From Rhabdophis nuchalis (lineage: Eukaryota; Chordata; Lepidosauria; Squamata; Natricidae): 64,000 bases of DNA. Under the pieces are notes generated by a model. That model saw nothing but the letters and a program-made list of their open reading frames with translations, was not told the origin of the DNA and searched no databases. A program made the position numbers and the translations under genes. Of this stretch, positions 33,220 to 45,329 are shown piece by piece (position 1 is the stretch's first letter; the number at the start of each line of letters is the position of its first letter). The DNA lies in the NCBI GenBank assembly GCA_039707465.1, contig CM077643.1, positions 66,404,605 to 66,468,604 on the forward strand, written 5' to 3'.

Positions 33220-33949
33220 GTGAATCTTGTAAGCTTGCATAGAATAATTCTAAATATAAAGTAATTAAATTTTACATGACCCTATTGAATTTGATACCAA
33301 TTGTTTCCATATATCTTTATTATGGATTAGTCCTCCTAGAGCAAAAATCTTTCTGATTAATATATTATTTATTTCATGGAGAATGGATTTTAGCTCAGAT
33401 AAACACAAGTCAATTTCCTTTGGTAGGTAATCAAAGCTGTTACCCTACTAAGCTGCTGAGTGAAGTCTCAGATTTGATGTTGAAGTTCTTAGTTGCTTTT
33501 TGTCCAAGAAAATAGGAGAAAATACACTGGGATGGCACCATTTGGGAAGCACTGGTTTACACTGCATGAGACAATATAAGAATCCAGAGTCAGATTTACT
33601 TAGAGGTGTCAAATATTGAATGTGAACAAGCAATTTGACTTTTTATTATTTTGTTAAGTTTTGCATAACTGAACAATATCAATTTCATGGATGCTCCTTT
33701 CATAAAAGGAGAAAGGGAGTTGATCTGAGTTAACAAAGAGTACTCCGATTTTAAGTCTCTATTTCACAAGCATAATCATCCATCATGTGATTTGATGCGC
33801 ACACAGTTCACACTAAAAAGTCTTGGAAGTATGATTGAACTGAAGCAATTTACCATGAAGAAGTGGACTGCTATTTCTACTGATCAATGTGAGAGATGAT
33901 CACTGTAGGAAATTATCTATATACTTCTAAAACATTTATGTCTATTTGT

Positions 33950-34172
33950 AACTTTCAATTGGGTGAAACACTGTGGCATCAGGCAGCAATGTTTGAATCA
34001 AGGTGTTTCAAATGGGCTAAATTACAGAATGTTTAAAAAATCTGGGACCAATTATTCCTGTGGGATTGAAATTTGGAAAAGTTGTGGCCTTTTTAGCACT
34101 GCCATGCCATAGTATTATTTCCAGTGTTCCCTGCTAGCTTTTCAAAAGAAAGGCTTATGGGGAAGCTGGCAG
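33950..34172 (+). repeat. Member of an unclassified dispersed family
   Basis: The longest clear copy: GGTGTTTCAAATGGGCTAAA, CTGTGGGATTGAAATTTGGA, AAAGTTGTGGCC, then TTATGGGGAAGCTGGCAGG, where it abuts the CR1 tail at 34172. Confidence 0.5.
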
Positions 34173-35150
34173 GTATTTTATTTATTTTATTTTATTAAAT
34201 TTATACCCCGCCCTTCTCCTTGTTAGGACCCAGGGCGGCGCACAGGCATTATTAAAACCACAAAATACAAAATCGATTAAAATATATTAAATTATTAGAC
34301 CCGTGCTAAAAACCCATTTTAAAACCATACCAAATTAATTTTAATTTTAAAAGTCAGAAGTAGGGGCTATCCTAGACCGGCTTGTTGGAATAGATACGTC
34401 TTAAGACGTTGGCGGAAGAGGCGGAGGTCGGGGGATAGGTCGTTCCAGAGGGCCGGGCCCGCCACAGAGAAGGCCCTTCCCCTGGGTGTCGCCAGCCGGC
34501 ATTGCCCCGCTGACGGCACCTGGAGAAGACCCTCTCTGTGGGAGCGGATCGGACGAAGGGATGTATGGGGCAGGAGACGGTCTCGTATATAGCTAGGCCC
34601 CGAGCCATGGAGCGATTTAAAGATGGTCGTCAGCACCTTGAAGCGCACTCGAAAGGCCACAGGCAGCCAGTGCAGCTCGCGCAGGAGAGGTGTTACGTGG
34701 GTTTGCCTTGAGGCACCCATAATCACCCGCGCGGCCGCATTCTGTACTAACTGTAGCTTTCGAGTGCACCTCAAGGGGAGCCCCATGTAGAGAGTGTTAC
34801 AGTAATCCAGCCGGGATGTCACAAGCGCTTGAGTGACTGTGCGAAGGGCTCCCCGGTCCAGTAAGGGGCGCAACTGGCGTATCAGGCGTACCTGATAGAA
34901 CCACGGCCGTCACATGGTCCTCCATGGACAGCCGCGAATCCAGGAGGACGCCCAAGTTGCACGCCCTCTCCACGGGGGCCAGTTGTTCGCCCCCAATGGC
35001 CAGTGTTGGACTTATCTGGCTGAACCGGGGTGCCGGAAACCACAGCCACTCGGTCTTGGACGGGTTGAGTCTGAGTTTGTTACTACCCATCCAGGTAGTC
35101 TGAAATCCCAGGCCAGCAGATAAGTAAGTGGCTGTTGCCAGGTGGGGAAG
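34172..35150 (-). mobile_element. CR1-type LINE, 5'-truncated
   Basis: Reversed order: A/T-rich tail (34172-34200), 3' UTR with TATACCCCGCCCTTCTCC and CAGGGCGGCGCACAGG, then the ORF2 C-terminus. It is about 980 bp and less diverged than most CR1 pieces here. Confidence 0.88.
34367..35092 (-). pseudogene. CR1 ORF2 C-terminal fragment
   Basis: On the minus strand one open block starts near 35090 (LNPSKTEWLWF, LGVLLDSRLSMEDHV). A frameshift follows, and then a 168-codon block at 34873-34367 (LVTSRLDYCNTLYMGLPL, LQLVQNAAARVIMG, LHWLPVAFRVRFKVL, GRAFSVAGPALWNDL). These are the thumb and C-terminal motifs of CR1-clade reverse transcriptases. The catalytic RT motifs are missing through 5' truncation. 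Confidence 0.88.
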
Positions 35151-35465
35151 GGTCAGAGGTGTTATTTAGCAGGTTCTGACCAGTTCTGGAGAACCAGTGG
35201 AGGAATTTTTGAATAGTTTGGAGAAACGGTAAATACCATCTCTGACTGACCCCGCCCCCATCTATTCTCTACCTCCCAAGTCCCAGCTGATTGGGAGGAA
35301 ATGGGGATTTTACAGTAACCTTTCCCTGGAGTAGGGAGGGAATGGAGATTTTACAGTATCCTTCCCATGCCATGCCCACCAAGCCATGCCCACTGCCACG
35401 TCCACCAAGCCACGCCCACAGAACCAGTTGTAAAAAAAAGTGAATCCCATCACTGGGAAAGGAGT
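35150..35465. mobile_element. MITE with GGGCGTGGC motif (reverse)
   Basis: GGTTCTGACCAGTTCTGGAG at the left and CACGCCCACAGAACCAGTTG, then AAAAAGTGAATCCCATCACT, at the right form loose inverted ends. Inside is a near-repeat of GGAGATTTTACAGTA (about 35302 and 35345). It belongs to the same family as 5925-6050. Confidence 0.6.
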
Positions 35466-36780
35466 GAGTGGATGCACGGAGGTGGCACTATGCGGGTCAT
35501 AGAAGGTGTGTGAAAAGTGCCATTCAACTTGGGAAGTATATTCTGTGTAAGAGGTGCCATATAGTTTGGGGAAGATATGCAAAGGACAGCATGGTCTAGG
35601 GAGCTTGGGTGAGGTGTATAAAAAGTGCTCTGTTGCTTGGGGAGTAGTGTGGTGCAAGTTAGAGAAGTGTGTGGATATGAATGAGGGCATGAGGTTAGGA
35701 ATGCATTAATAAATTAGTAAATAAATATTTCTGAAGGATTACGCAACAGGCCATGAATTGTCTAGTTGCTAGTAAATATTATACAAGTAACCAAATCTAT
35801 AGGAGTTATTATTTTTTCTTACTAACATACTGTATGTTGAAGAGACGTCAGCATCAAATCTGGGACATCCTTCACCAGTTTAGATTATTTAACAATTTTA
35901 TATAATAGTAGGCCACGTGTAACAAAGACTATTTTCTCTACTTAGTTCAAGCCCAGACATGAACTCTGAATCTCTTGGAAGAATTTAATAGTATACTAAT
36001 AGATTTAAGTGATGCTTCTTCTCGAAGAGATAAATTTTAATAAAGGATGGAATTAGATAAGATAATTAGATAAGGCTTAAAAATTGAAGTACAAAGAAAG
36101 AAATGGTAACGTAGGCTAATTTGTAACTTAGTAGAAGTGTAATGACATTATCAGAAAAAAGGGAATATGTGGACAAGTGAGGATCTATGAATGCAGAAAA
36201 AAATTGCTGCACTGAGATCCTTGTATGTGAATTAAGTATTTAATATCAGATGGGGATCATTACCTTAATATTTCCACTTGTTTATTTATTATTTAGATAC
36301 AAGGGAAGTTGACTTTTGCAAAGTCACGCTGCTGATTCCAAAATTACTAACTTGGACAGTAGTTCTCTGGAATCTCATATACTGATTTTTCTTATTATCT
36401 GCTGCTTGATTTTTTTAAATGAAAAAACTATGGATTTAATCTGAAATTTCTGCACATAATTCCCTACTAAATTACAATGCCTGGCCTACCATATATAATA
36501 CCATATGCATATATCAGTTATATAATATTATTTATTTTATTTATATACTCTGTTTTTTCTTATATGTTGAAAGTGTTATATGTACTTCTTGTTCCATAGA
36601 ATCATATCAGCAAAACAGATAATATCAGTCCCCAATTTCCTTACAATCTAAATTATTTATAGTGCTAGAGAACTAAAGACATCTTTGTATAGGCATAGGT
36701 ATGTATATGTACATCACATAATGTTTTTGACTATATGCATTTTCATGAATCAGAGGCATGTGAAAAAAACATTTCCCCCC
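35466..36780. other. PTPN21 intron 3, no recognised feature
   Basis: AT-rich with no supported gene or repeat, apart from the exon 4 acceptor. Confidence 0.4.
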
Positions 36781-36784
36781 ATAG

Positions 36785-36882
36785 ATACCAGTATTACCTA
36801 CAACTAAAGAAAGACATCTTGGAAGGAAACATACCTTGCACGTTTGAACAAGCAATTCATCTTGCTGGCTTAGCTGTTCAAG
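36785..36882 (+). CDS. PTPN21: PTPN21 exon 4
   Basis: It encodes [20 protein letters not shown] through GLAVQ, the start of the helical FERM F2 lobe. The acceptor is CCCCCCATAG; the donor is G|GTAATT. The exon runs from phase 2 to phase 1. Confidence 0.96.
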
Positions 36883-37335
36883 GTAATTTCCACACTTGCA
36901 ATCATGTTTAGCTTATTTAGGAGGAAGGAATTTGTATCACTGCTTGAGTAACATGTCCCCCACCCCCTGTTTTACTTACCTTTAGCTTCTTAGCACCTGC
37001 GAAGCCTGTGTTTGGCACACATATGTGTGCACAAAGCAAACGAATAACAGATTTCAGAGCATTTCACCCCTGACTTGTGGGCATTCTTTTTTGTTCTTTT
37101 GTTGTTATTATTGAGCGAAATATACATGTTTATGTAACTATGTTTTTTTCTGTATGGTTTTTGTTGTTGTTGTTATATAGTTTTGTAGGATGCTTATATT
37201 TACTTGACTGAAGCAGCAAAAATACTTGTATGAGTGACTAAATAAGACATATCCCACCTGGTCTGCAAAAATCTTGATGACCACTAGGTGTCAGATTATA
37301 GAATCCTTTTTGTATCTCTTTGCTACCATCTAGTG

Positions 37336-38442
37336 CAGTGATGGCGAAACTTTTTAGGCTCGCGTGCCAGAAGGGGGGAAGCACAGGGGGGGTCGTGTGT
37401 GGGTGTGCTGCACCCATAATGCAATGCGCGACCCCCCCAGTGCGTATGCACGCACTACAGATCCCCCCCATTTTTTACATGCTCTTTTCGCCCTCCCCAG
37501 GCTCCAGAGGCTTTATAGGAGCCTGGGGAGGGCGAAAAGAGCCTCCCACTCCCCCCTAGGCCCTCTGGAGGCTTTATGAACTTCCCTGAAGCGTCGGGAG
37601 CACTCAAAATGACGCTGCAAGCAATCGGAAGTCACTTCCGGTTTCGGCGGCGCATCATTTTGAGTGCTCCGGAAGCTTCAGGGAAACCCTCTGAAGGTCG
37701 CTGAAGCCTCCGGAGGGCCTGGGAAGCCTCCGAAGCACTCAAAATGACGCGCCACCGAAACCGGAAGTGACCTCCGATTTGCTTGCAGCATCATTTTGAG
37801 TGGCTCAGAGGCTTAAGGGAAGCCTCCTGAAGGTTGCTGAAGCCTCCGGAGCACTCAAAATGATGCTGCAAGCATATAGGAGGTCACTTCTGGTTTTGGC
37901 GGTACATCATTTTGAGTGCTCCAGAGGCTTCCCAGGCCCTCCGGAGGCCCTCCAGAGGCTTCAGCAACCTTCAGGAGGCTTCCCTGAAGCCTCTGGAGCG
38001 CTCAAAATGACGCACCACCGAAACCGGAAGTGACCTCCGATTGCTTGCAGCGTCATTTTGAGCACTCTGGAGACTTCAGCCTCCTGAAGGTTGCTGAAGC
38101 CTCCGGAGGGCCTCCGGAGGGCCTGGGAAGCCTCCGGAGCACTCAAAATGATGCACCGCCAAAACCAGAAGTGACCTCCGATTGCTTGCAGCGTTATTTT
38201 GATCGCTCCGGAGACTTCAGGGAAGTTCATGAAGCCTCTGGAGGGCCTTTGGGGGAGGCGAGGGGGGGTTCTTTTCACCCTTCCCAGGCTCCGAAGGCTT
38301 CATAGGGTGAAAAAAGCATGAAAAAATTCAGCTGGCCAGCACGTACATGCGCGCTGGCCAGCTGACAGGGCATCGCCTCGCGTGCCCTGACAAATGGCTC
38401 CGCGTGCCACCTGTGGCACACGTGCCATAGGTTCGCCATCAC
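37336..38442. mobile_element. hAT element, CAGTGATGG family, with internal inverted array (1.1 kb)
   Basis: Its left end is CAGTGATGGCGAAAC and its right end is CATAGGTTCGCCATCAC. The left flank ATCTAGTG is partly repeated at the right as TAGTG. Subterminal GCACCCATAATGCAATGCGC resembles 28788-29132. The centre (about 37560-38240) is GC-rich and made of five copies, in alternating orientation, of a block running from CTCAAAATGA through the CCGGAAGTGACCTCCGATT type phrase to TCATTTTGAG. No transposase was seen. Confidence 0.8.
37590..38215. repeat. Array of alternating inverted units
   Basis: Units centred near 37635 (reverse), 37767 (forward), 37888 (reverse), 38030 (forward) and 38170 (forward) each span about 70 bases with CTCAAAATGA / TCATTTTGAG ends. 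They are separated by GAAGCCTCCGGAGGGCCT-type linkers that are themselves near-palindromic. Confidence 0.8.
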
Positions 38443-38529
38443 TAGTGGTTATCTTTGCTGTGAGTCTGTGGGCTTTAACTTGAGAACCGCATATTCTCAA
38501 GCCGCTCGGTCACCTAATACCTCACATAA

Positions 38530-38532
<3 letters not shown>

Positions 38533-38570
<38 letters not shown>
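38533..38570. repeat. (GAT)n microsatellite
   Basis: About 12 perfect GAT units. Confidence 0.9.
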
Positions 38571-38572
<2 letters not shown>

Positions 38573-39094
38573 AGTATGCCCTTATTCTGATTTTTGAAAT
38601 GTTGGATGTATGAAGATTCCTATTAATCAGTAATATTTTTGCATGGATGTTTTATATTATAGAAGAGATTGGCAAAAAAGTTGTTGGCATGGGAATGGGG
38701 AGCCATGAATATTCATTTTATTTTCTGTTATACTTTACATGTTGACAGCAATAATATTGTGCTACATAGAATGATAATTTTGTCAGTGTGATAGAAGAAA
38801 TGCACCACAATAATTTATGTGACAAACATTCTGCCCTTTTGCATTTACCCCAGCTGTCTCTCAAATCATAGTGATTCAGTAAATAATTACTTAATTGCAT
38901 GTGTTGTAATATATCTATTTGTGTTGTTTATATGACTTCTGGGACTTTGGATAGGAATTTTCTCTATGCATGCAATAATTATTTGTGGCCTTTTGCTCAT
39001 CTGTCAAATAATGCTTTGTTATTAACAGAATTACTTTCCAACAGAATTGTATGTTAAGTATTTCATTTCTGCCTGTTTTGTTTTAATTCCTCAG

Positions 39095-39162
39095 CTGATT
39101 TTGGGGATTATGACCAATATGAATCCCAAGAATTTCTACAGAGATTTGCCTTGTTTCCTGTG
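39095..39162 (+). CDS. PTPN21: PTPN21 exon 5
   Basis: It encodes ADFGDYDQYESQEFLQRFAL then FPV, FERM F2. Acceptor TTCCTCAG, donor GTG|GTAAGG, ends in phase 0. Confidence 0.96.
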
Positions 39163-39244
39163 GTAAGGATGATTAAGTTTCTCTCATGTTTGGAGATATT
39201 TAAAAGACAGATTAAAAAAAATAAAATCAGTCCTGCATGTTGAT

Positions 39245-39505
39245 TCAGGCAGTTCTCAATTTATGACTACAATTGAGCCCAAAATTTCTGTTACTAAGCA
39301 AGACAACTGTTAAGTGAACTGCTTCCATTTTATGACATTTCTTGGCACATTTGTTAAGTTAATAACACAGTGTGTTAAGTGAATCATTTGACCATGAGGA
39401 TGCTATAATGGTTGAAAATGTGAAAAACAAGCATAAATCACTTTTTTGTTTTAAATTCAAATATTTACTAAACAAACTGTTGTAAGTCGGGAACTAATGT
39501 ACATC
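39245..39505. mobile_element. Tigger-like MITE
   Basis: It begins CAGGCAGTTCTCAATTTATG and ends GTTGTAAGTCGGGAACTAAT, diverged inverted ends; the interior phrase TTAAGTGAATCATTTGACCA is shared with 2101-2445. Confidence 0.65.
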
Positions 39506-39515
39506 CAACTTGCTC

Positions 39516-39542
39516 TGTGTGTGTGTGTGTGTGTGTGTGTGT
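39516..39542. repeat. (GT)n microsatellite
   Basis: About 13 GT units next to the MITE end. Confidence 0.9.
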
Positions 39543-39984
39543 TTATAAAAATTCATGACTTGGGACATATAGATTAACACAGATCAAATTATTCAATATG
39601 GATCCCATCTGGATTTTTTAAAATATCAGAATGGAAAAATAAAAAATGATTAGGCTTCTTTGATTTCAAACAATGGATGTAAATTTATCATTTTGTGCAT
39701 GTTTATATAAGTCAGATTAAATATTATTGTTTATACTTTCTCAGTTTATTTGTTTTCTGTCGATGTTTCAACATTCAACTGTGAATGTTTTAATTATTGA
39801 TCTTATATAAGTTGCTATGAGTGTATTGATTTGATGACAGACATACTGTATATAAATAACTGAAAGAAAGGCAGATGGAGTAGTATATGTTCATATTTTT
39901 AATTCATGTCTTACAACAAAAGGAGTTTAGGATGTCAGCAATGGATAGAAGAATAATCACAATGCTTTGTTTTCCATTTTTAAG

Positions 39985-40055
39985 GGCTGGTTGCAAGATG
40001 AGAAGATGTTAGAAGAAGCAACTCAGAAAGTGGCATTACTCCACCAAAAATATAG
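39985..40055 (+). CDS. PTPN21: PTPN21 exon 6
   Basis: It encodes [20 protein letters not shown] then QKYR, FERM F2. Acceptor TTTTTAAG, a slightly unusual A at -3; donor AG|GTATTG; ends in phase 2. Confidence 0.95.
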
Positions 40056-40059
40056 GTAT

Positions 40060-41085
40060 TGGTTCTGAATTTATGACATTGCTTCAAGTCTGAAAGTTGT
40101 CGATGATTGCATATTAAATTGTTGCTATAAAATAGGGAATTGTTTAAATTAGAATTGATGATGAGAAATTTAGTTCCCTTGTCAACAGAAATCAGCTATG
40201 TTAACACAAAGTCCTTCTTCTGACCCAGTGATTGAAATCTGGTGAATCTATTTTTCATTCTTTTGAAGTAATAACTACACCAAAAACACTGTAAGCTTAT
40301 GGAAGGTTTAACATGTATTTTAAACTGTGATTCTGACAAATGAATGTAGGGGATTTCATCTTTCCTGCTTGATGTGGCTCTTAGGCTACTGAAAACCCTG
40401 TTTATTAATAGTTGTAAACATTTAATACTTTCCATTGATTAGAAAGACATGATAAATACTGATAATCAATTCTGATTTAAAGGGAAACTGTTTTACTTTA
40501 ATAATATTGTAATTACAAACTGTTTGAATATGGAGAATGGATGCCTTAGAATCATTAGCTACAATTTTCAGAGGAACAATCTTTTCTTTAGAGTGGTCCC
40601 TTGTTTGGAATCTGAAACAGATCTATTAAATTCTGCTTATGATAGATTTGCAAGAGACCTGAAAATGCAAATATCATTTTGCTCCTTGTAATATTTTGTA
40701 CTTTGTGTGTTATTTTATGGTTGGATTTAAATAAGACACTATTGTTATTAGTTTAGGTAAGCAAACTACAAAATTTATTTAAGCTGATTACTGAATCAGC
40801 TTAATTTTTTTGAATGTGCAGAATACATTGAATTGTAAAATAACTCAGTGCTCTGAGTTCATAAGATATGGTAAACTATTGTGTGTCTGTGTGTGCGCGT
40901 GCGCAGGCACACACATATACATCTGAGCATTTGCTGATCTGCTTTATTGTGTTAAGAGAAAAACTACATTTTGAAGCAATTTATGTATGTAAACTTTAAG
41001 TGATATACCCTTCCAAAAAGTATTGCTGATACAGACAGAAACTTAAGTGTTCCAACAAACTAGTTAGGCAATTTTTTCTTTTCTT
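40060..41085. other. PTPN21 intron 6, no recognised feature
   Basis: AT-rich. A short alternating purine/pyrimidine tract (GTGTGCGCGTGCGCAGGCAC, about 40891-40910) could adopt Z-DNA. Nothing else supported. Confidence 0.4.
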
Positions 41086-41094
41086 CTTTTGAAG

Positions 41095-41182
41095 GGGCCT
41101 CACACCACCTGATGCAGAGATGTTGTATATGCAAGAAGTTGAGAGAATGGAAGGTTATGGTGAAGAGACCTACCCTGCTAAG
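41095..41182 (+). CDS. PTPN21: PTPN21 exon 7
   Basis: It encodes [20 protein letters not shown] through YPAK, the end of FERM F2. Acceptor TTTTGAAG, donor AAG|GTAAAA, ends in phase 0. Confidence 0.95.
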
Positions 41183-41639
41183 GTAAAAGTTAACACTTTA
41201 CTGAAGGCCTGTATCAGTCAATGTTGCACAAATATGATAATTAAGTTCCCTGTTGCATTTTTAATTTTCTTTTTTTTTTAAAGTATCCTTTCATCTTGTT
41301 ATAACCCTGATAATGTTTTTTTGTTAAATCCCTTAGCAGAAACACCTAGATGTCAATCCAGAAATAGGACTGGAGTTTCTATTTGGAATGCAAAAATTTA
41401 CACTGAAAAAATTCTGGATTTTATGTTAACCAATAAATATAGCAAGCATAGTCTTGTAATACATAAAAATTGTATTCTATATCTAGTAAACCTAAAAGGC
41501 AGGATTTCAAATACATAAACAAAATGAGTTCAGTACATTGACAATGTTGTGTCATCAGTGTGCAATTTACAATTAGAAGAAGCTGTGCAGGAACTTCCTG
41601 AAAGTAGTAATATACTGGATGAGGGCAAACAAGCTGAAG

Positions 41640-42090
41640 CTAAACTTAGATAATGTGTTCTCAAGCGCAGGAATTAAGTAGATGACTTATTTTGGAGTAG
41701 ATAGTTTATCCTCTAAGGAAGAGGTTCATTGTTTGGGGACTAATCTCAACTCCCAATTGTCACTAGAGGCATCATTGGCCTCAGTGGTAATGAAAAGATA
41801 AGCCTAATTTTTGCTGGTTGCAGGGTACAACCCTTCTGGCCTACGGTAGTCTGGCCTCTGTCATTTATCCTCTATCCTCTAATAACTTCAGATTTAGATT
41901 ACTGTAATATCCTTTTCTAGACTATCTTTGAAGACAGTGTTGAAGTTGCAGTTGTACAAAGCATAAGTGTCTGATTGCTAAATGGATTGGTGAATGAGAT
42001 TGTACAACACTGGTCCTGAAAACATTACACTCATTGCCAGAAGGCTCCATAGTTGCTTTTGAGGTGCTGACATTAGTCTGTAAAATCCAA
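41640..42090 (+). pseudogene. Very old CR1 ORF2 relic
   Basis: A stop-ridden frame retains the order of CR1 C-terminal motifs: GTNLNSQLSLEASLASVV, LLVAGYNPSGL and KLQLYKA, plus a weak echo of LxxLHW. It is much more decayed than the copies at 34367 and 44520. Confidence 0.5.
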
Positions 42091-42107
42091 ATAGATGAAA
42101 ATCCCAA

Positions 42108-42330
42108 TATTAAAATAGCACTTAGCAATAACACTTATATATGGCTTCATAGTGCTTTACAGCCCTCTCTAGGTAGTTTACAGAGTCAGCATATTGTCTT
42201 TAACAATCCTCATTTTACTGACTTCAGAAGGATGGAAAACTGAGTCAACCTCGAGCCAGTGAGAGTCGAACTACTGGCAGTCAGCTTGTAATTCTGCATT
42301 CTAAGCACTGTGCTATACCACCATGACCTT
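42108..42330 (-). mobile_element. tRNA-derived SINE with L2-like tail
   Basis: On the minus strand, GTGGTATAGCACAGTGCTTA (A-box region) and AGTAGTTCGACTCTCAC (B box GTTCGACTC) are followed by GACTCAGTTTTCCATCCTTC and TTGTTAAAGACAATATGCTG, ending TTATTGCTAAG. Confidence 0.7.
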
Positions 42331-42334
42331 CTCT

Positions 42335-43100
42335 TGGGGCTATAAAATCATGCTACAGAAGACTTCTCAGTAATCCCACAAATTGATTTGGTTTATAGTG
42401 TGCTGAATCTTTTCAGTGGTAGTATCTCAATTAAGGAAGTCTCTTCAAAGGGAAATATGGATGATCAAAAGCTGTCTTCATTTAGATGACAATTAAAGAT
42501 ATATCCATTCAGATTGGCAGATAGAAAATAACAGTGAGTCTGGGATCTGTGTTTTTGGGATTTCATTTTGCAGAGGCATCCCCAAGTAAGATATATCATT
42601 CCAGTATTATGCTTACGAGGATGACCAATGTTTTGGTATGCAAAAATAACAATTACTATTTCTGGAAATGCGCAGCGTGCAATCCGAAGTGTCCAATAAT
42701 TGGTTTCTAGAACTCTTGTGTAATTCTGCAGGGATTGTGTATATTATGTTTTTAAATTACCTTTTAATTAATTTTTCTATTTGGAAAAATTATTGGTTAA
42801 TCATTCATTTAATGTTATTTATGTTGCTCTGTGATAAACTACTCTGATAATAATTGAATGTCGAAAGCATTAATTATTTAAGGAATTTTCGGAGGTTATG
42901 TATAAGGAAACAAAGCTATTTCCTTATTCTAGGAAGCATTGCCCACAACAATATCCTCAAATTGATACATGGTTCCTTTTTGATTAGATAATCAGGTAAA
43001 CATGTTGGCATATGATTTTTGCAATATAATTTATTTTTTTATCTAGTTGTGGCTGAATAGTTGCTGTACTAACATTAACAACTTATTTTTTCATTATCAT
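42335..43100. other. PTPN21 intron 7, no recognised feature
   Basis: AT-rich; nothing supported. Confidence 0.4.
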
Positions 43101-43107
43101 TATCTAG

Positions 43108-43196
43108 GATAGCCAAGGAAGTGACATATTCATTGGAGCTTGTCTTGATGGAATTTTTGTCAAGCATAAAAATGGTCGACCTCCTGTAATATTTAG
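43108..43196 (+). CDS. PTPN21: PTPN21 exon 8
   Basis: It encodes [20 protein letters not shown] then [10 protein letters not shown], the start of the PH-like FERM F3 lobe. Acceptor TTATCTAG, donor AG|GTGAGA, ends in phase 2. Confidence 0.96.
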
Positions 43197-43199
43197 GTG

Positions 43200-44325
43200 A
43201 GATTTTTTTCCCAAGCAAGATGAGAAGTGTGATGTTTCATAATCCTAACAATCTCTAGCTTTTAGAGCTAAGTAAGAACGTATTGCCTGTCTTAAAGCCA
43301 TACAGGATATAAAGCTGTAGTCACACAACTAATGAGATCTGCACTGTGATTAATTGACATGCCATCAAGTCACATAAATAGATTTCCTCCATAATAATCT
43401 GTACCAAAGCTGGTATTTCAGGTCTTTCAACAATGCACTTACCACTAGTGTAAGTGAGTCTATCCGCCTTGCTGCTGATCGTCCACTTCTCTTTCCCTCC
43501 ACCGTTCCCAGCATTAGAGCTTTTCTCCAGAGAGCTACTTCTTCACATAATGTGTCTGAAATAGGGTAACCGGGACGTGATTATTTGTGTCTCAAGAGAT
43601 AACTCTGGGTTGATTTGTTTGTTTCCTTTGCTGTCCACTGTTTTCTTAGGGATCTTCTCCAACATTAAGGTTCAAAAGCACCGATACTCTTCCTATCCTG
43701 CTTCTTCAGAGCCTAATCTGTGCTATGAAATTCTTGTTTATCTTTGTGTAATCACTGTAAGGATTATTTAGTGTGCGATCTCTTAACCTCTGATCATAGA
43801 AAGTGATTGATTGTTTCCCCCTTCCAAGTTAGTAGATAGGGTTCCAAATTCAAGGGGTAAGTTTGACTTTAAACTGGCTGCCTTCCTTCAATGAGAAGCT
43901 CTTCCTGAAATTGGGGAATCCCTACCTGAGAAAGTCTCAGGAAGAACACAGAAGGGATAAGTTTCCAAGCACTTCTAACTCTTGTCTGCTTTTTCTTCCC
44001 ACTTTCATATTTTGCCCACATCAATACCTAACTTAAAAGACTCAGAGAGTTGAGGACACAGCTGTGATAGAATAAATTTACTAATACAAAAGCCTTTAGT
44101 AATAAATAAAATCAGCCACTGCAAACTCTAGGATTCAAATGGTATTTGCAGCAGAAGCAGCCTCCAGATTCAAATCGTACATCAGTTTTCCCACCCTTAG
44201 ATTATAATGAATCAGAGGCATTTATTTCTAGAAGAAGTAGTTGGCATTGGTCTAGTAGTAGAAGAAGTAGTTGGCATTGGAAACCATTGCTTCTGGTTTC
44301 AGGCCATCAGCTTTGGGTTTTAGTT
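43200..44325. other. PTPN21 intron 8, mostly unannotated
   Basis: A small tandem duplication lies at about 44232-44279 (GAAGAAGTAGTTGGCATTGG twice). No gene or named repeat was recognised. Confidence 0.4.
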
Positions 44326-44329
44326 TAGT

Positions 44330-44880
44330 TTAGTTAGTTTAGTTTATTAAATTTCTATACCGCCCTATCTCCCAACATGGAAGTCAGGGCGGTGCACAGG
44401 AGCTATAAAATATAAAAATACAGACAGTCAAAAAAGTTAAAACTAGGATTAAATAAAATTTGGCCTGTGCTAAGAACATTTATTAAAACCCAGCTAAAAT
44501 AATAAAATAGCTATGTCAGCTATGCCAGGCCGCCCATACGGAAAAAGTATGTTTTTAATGTCCGACGGAAGAGGCGAAGGTCTGTGATTGTACGGAGGTC
44601 TGGGGGGAGGTCGTTCCAGAGGGCGGGACCTGCCACAGAGAAGGCTCTTCCCCTGGGAGTCGCCAGCCGGCATTGTCCGGCGGACGACACCCTAAGGAGG
44701 CCCTCCCTGTGGGAGCAGACAGGTCGAATGGAGGTATGTGGTAGTAGGCGGTCCTGCAAGTAGCCAGGTCCGATGCCATGGAGCGCTTTAAAGATGGTCA
44801 CTAAGACCTTGAAACGCACCCGGAAGGCCACAGGCAGCCAGTGCAACTCGCGCAGGAACAGTGTTATGTGGGAGTATTTT
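44330..44880 (-). mobile_element. CR1-type LINE, 5'-truncated, second copy
   Basis: The tail TTTAGTTTATTAAATTTCTA and 3' UTR AGTCAGGGCGGTGCACAGGA are followed by the ORF2 C-terminus. It is the same subfamily and orientation as 34172-35150. Confidence 0.85.
44520..44846 (-). pseudogene. CR1 ORF2 C-terminal fragment (108 codons)
   Basis: Open from 44846: LPVAFRVRFKVLVTIFKALH, GIGPGYLQDRLLPHTSIRPV, GRAFSVAGPALWNDLPPDLR, ending in RTLKTYFFRMGGLA. Compared with 34367 it carries a four-to-five-residue duplication near PDLRTITDLR. It is a 5'-truncated fragment of a LINE protein. Confidence 0.85.
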
Positions 44881-45237
44881 GAAGCTCTAGTTGCTGACCA
44901 GGAAGAAATGGAAGGGTAGAAAATGATGATGCTTCTTCCCTGTTTGCAATTATGTAGGACTCTGGTGTATAAGATCTTTGTCCTTGACCTCAGATGGTGT
45001 TAGTTCAGCTTTTGCAATCCCTTGTATGGAGACTAAAGCAAAAGCAAGCAACTGAATAACTATAGCTTTGATTATAGCTTCAAAGTTGAAATATGGCAGG
45101 GATCTAACAACTTCTAACAACTTCTGCAAATGTGTAATATATGTACAAATCAATATATTTTTTACACAGGGAACTACATAATTATATGTGAAAGTTATGG
45201 GTGTTTAAATTTCTGTCATTACTCTTTTCATATGCAG

Positions 45238-45325
45238 GTGGCATGACATTGCTAATATGACCCACAACAAATCTTTTTTTGCATTAGAATTAGCCAATAA
45301 AGAAGAGACAATCCAGTTCCAAACT
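45238..45325 (+). CDS. PTPN21: PTPN21 exon 9
   Basis: It encodes [20 protein letters not shown] then [14 protein letters not shown]3. Acceptor TATGCAG, donor ACT|GTGAGT, ends in phase 0. Confidence 0.96.
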
Positions 45326-45329
45326 GTGA

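Noticed and set aside
43577..43771. 64-codon open frame in PTPN21 intron 8
   Set aside because: No domain, no splice context; within chance expectation.
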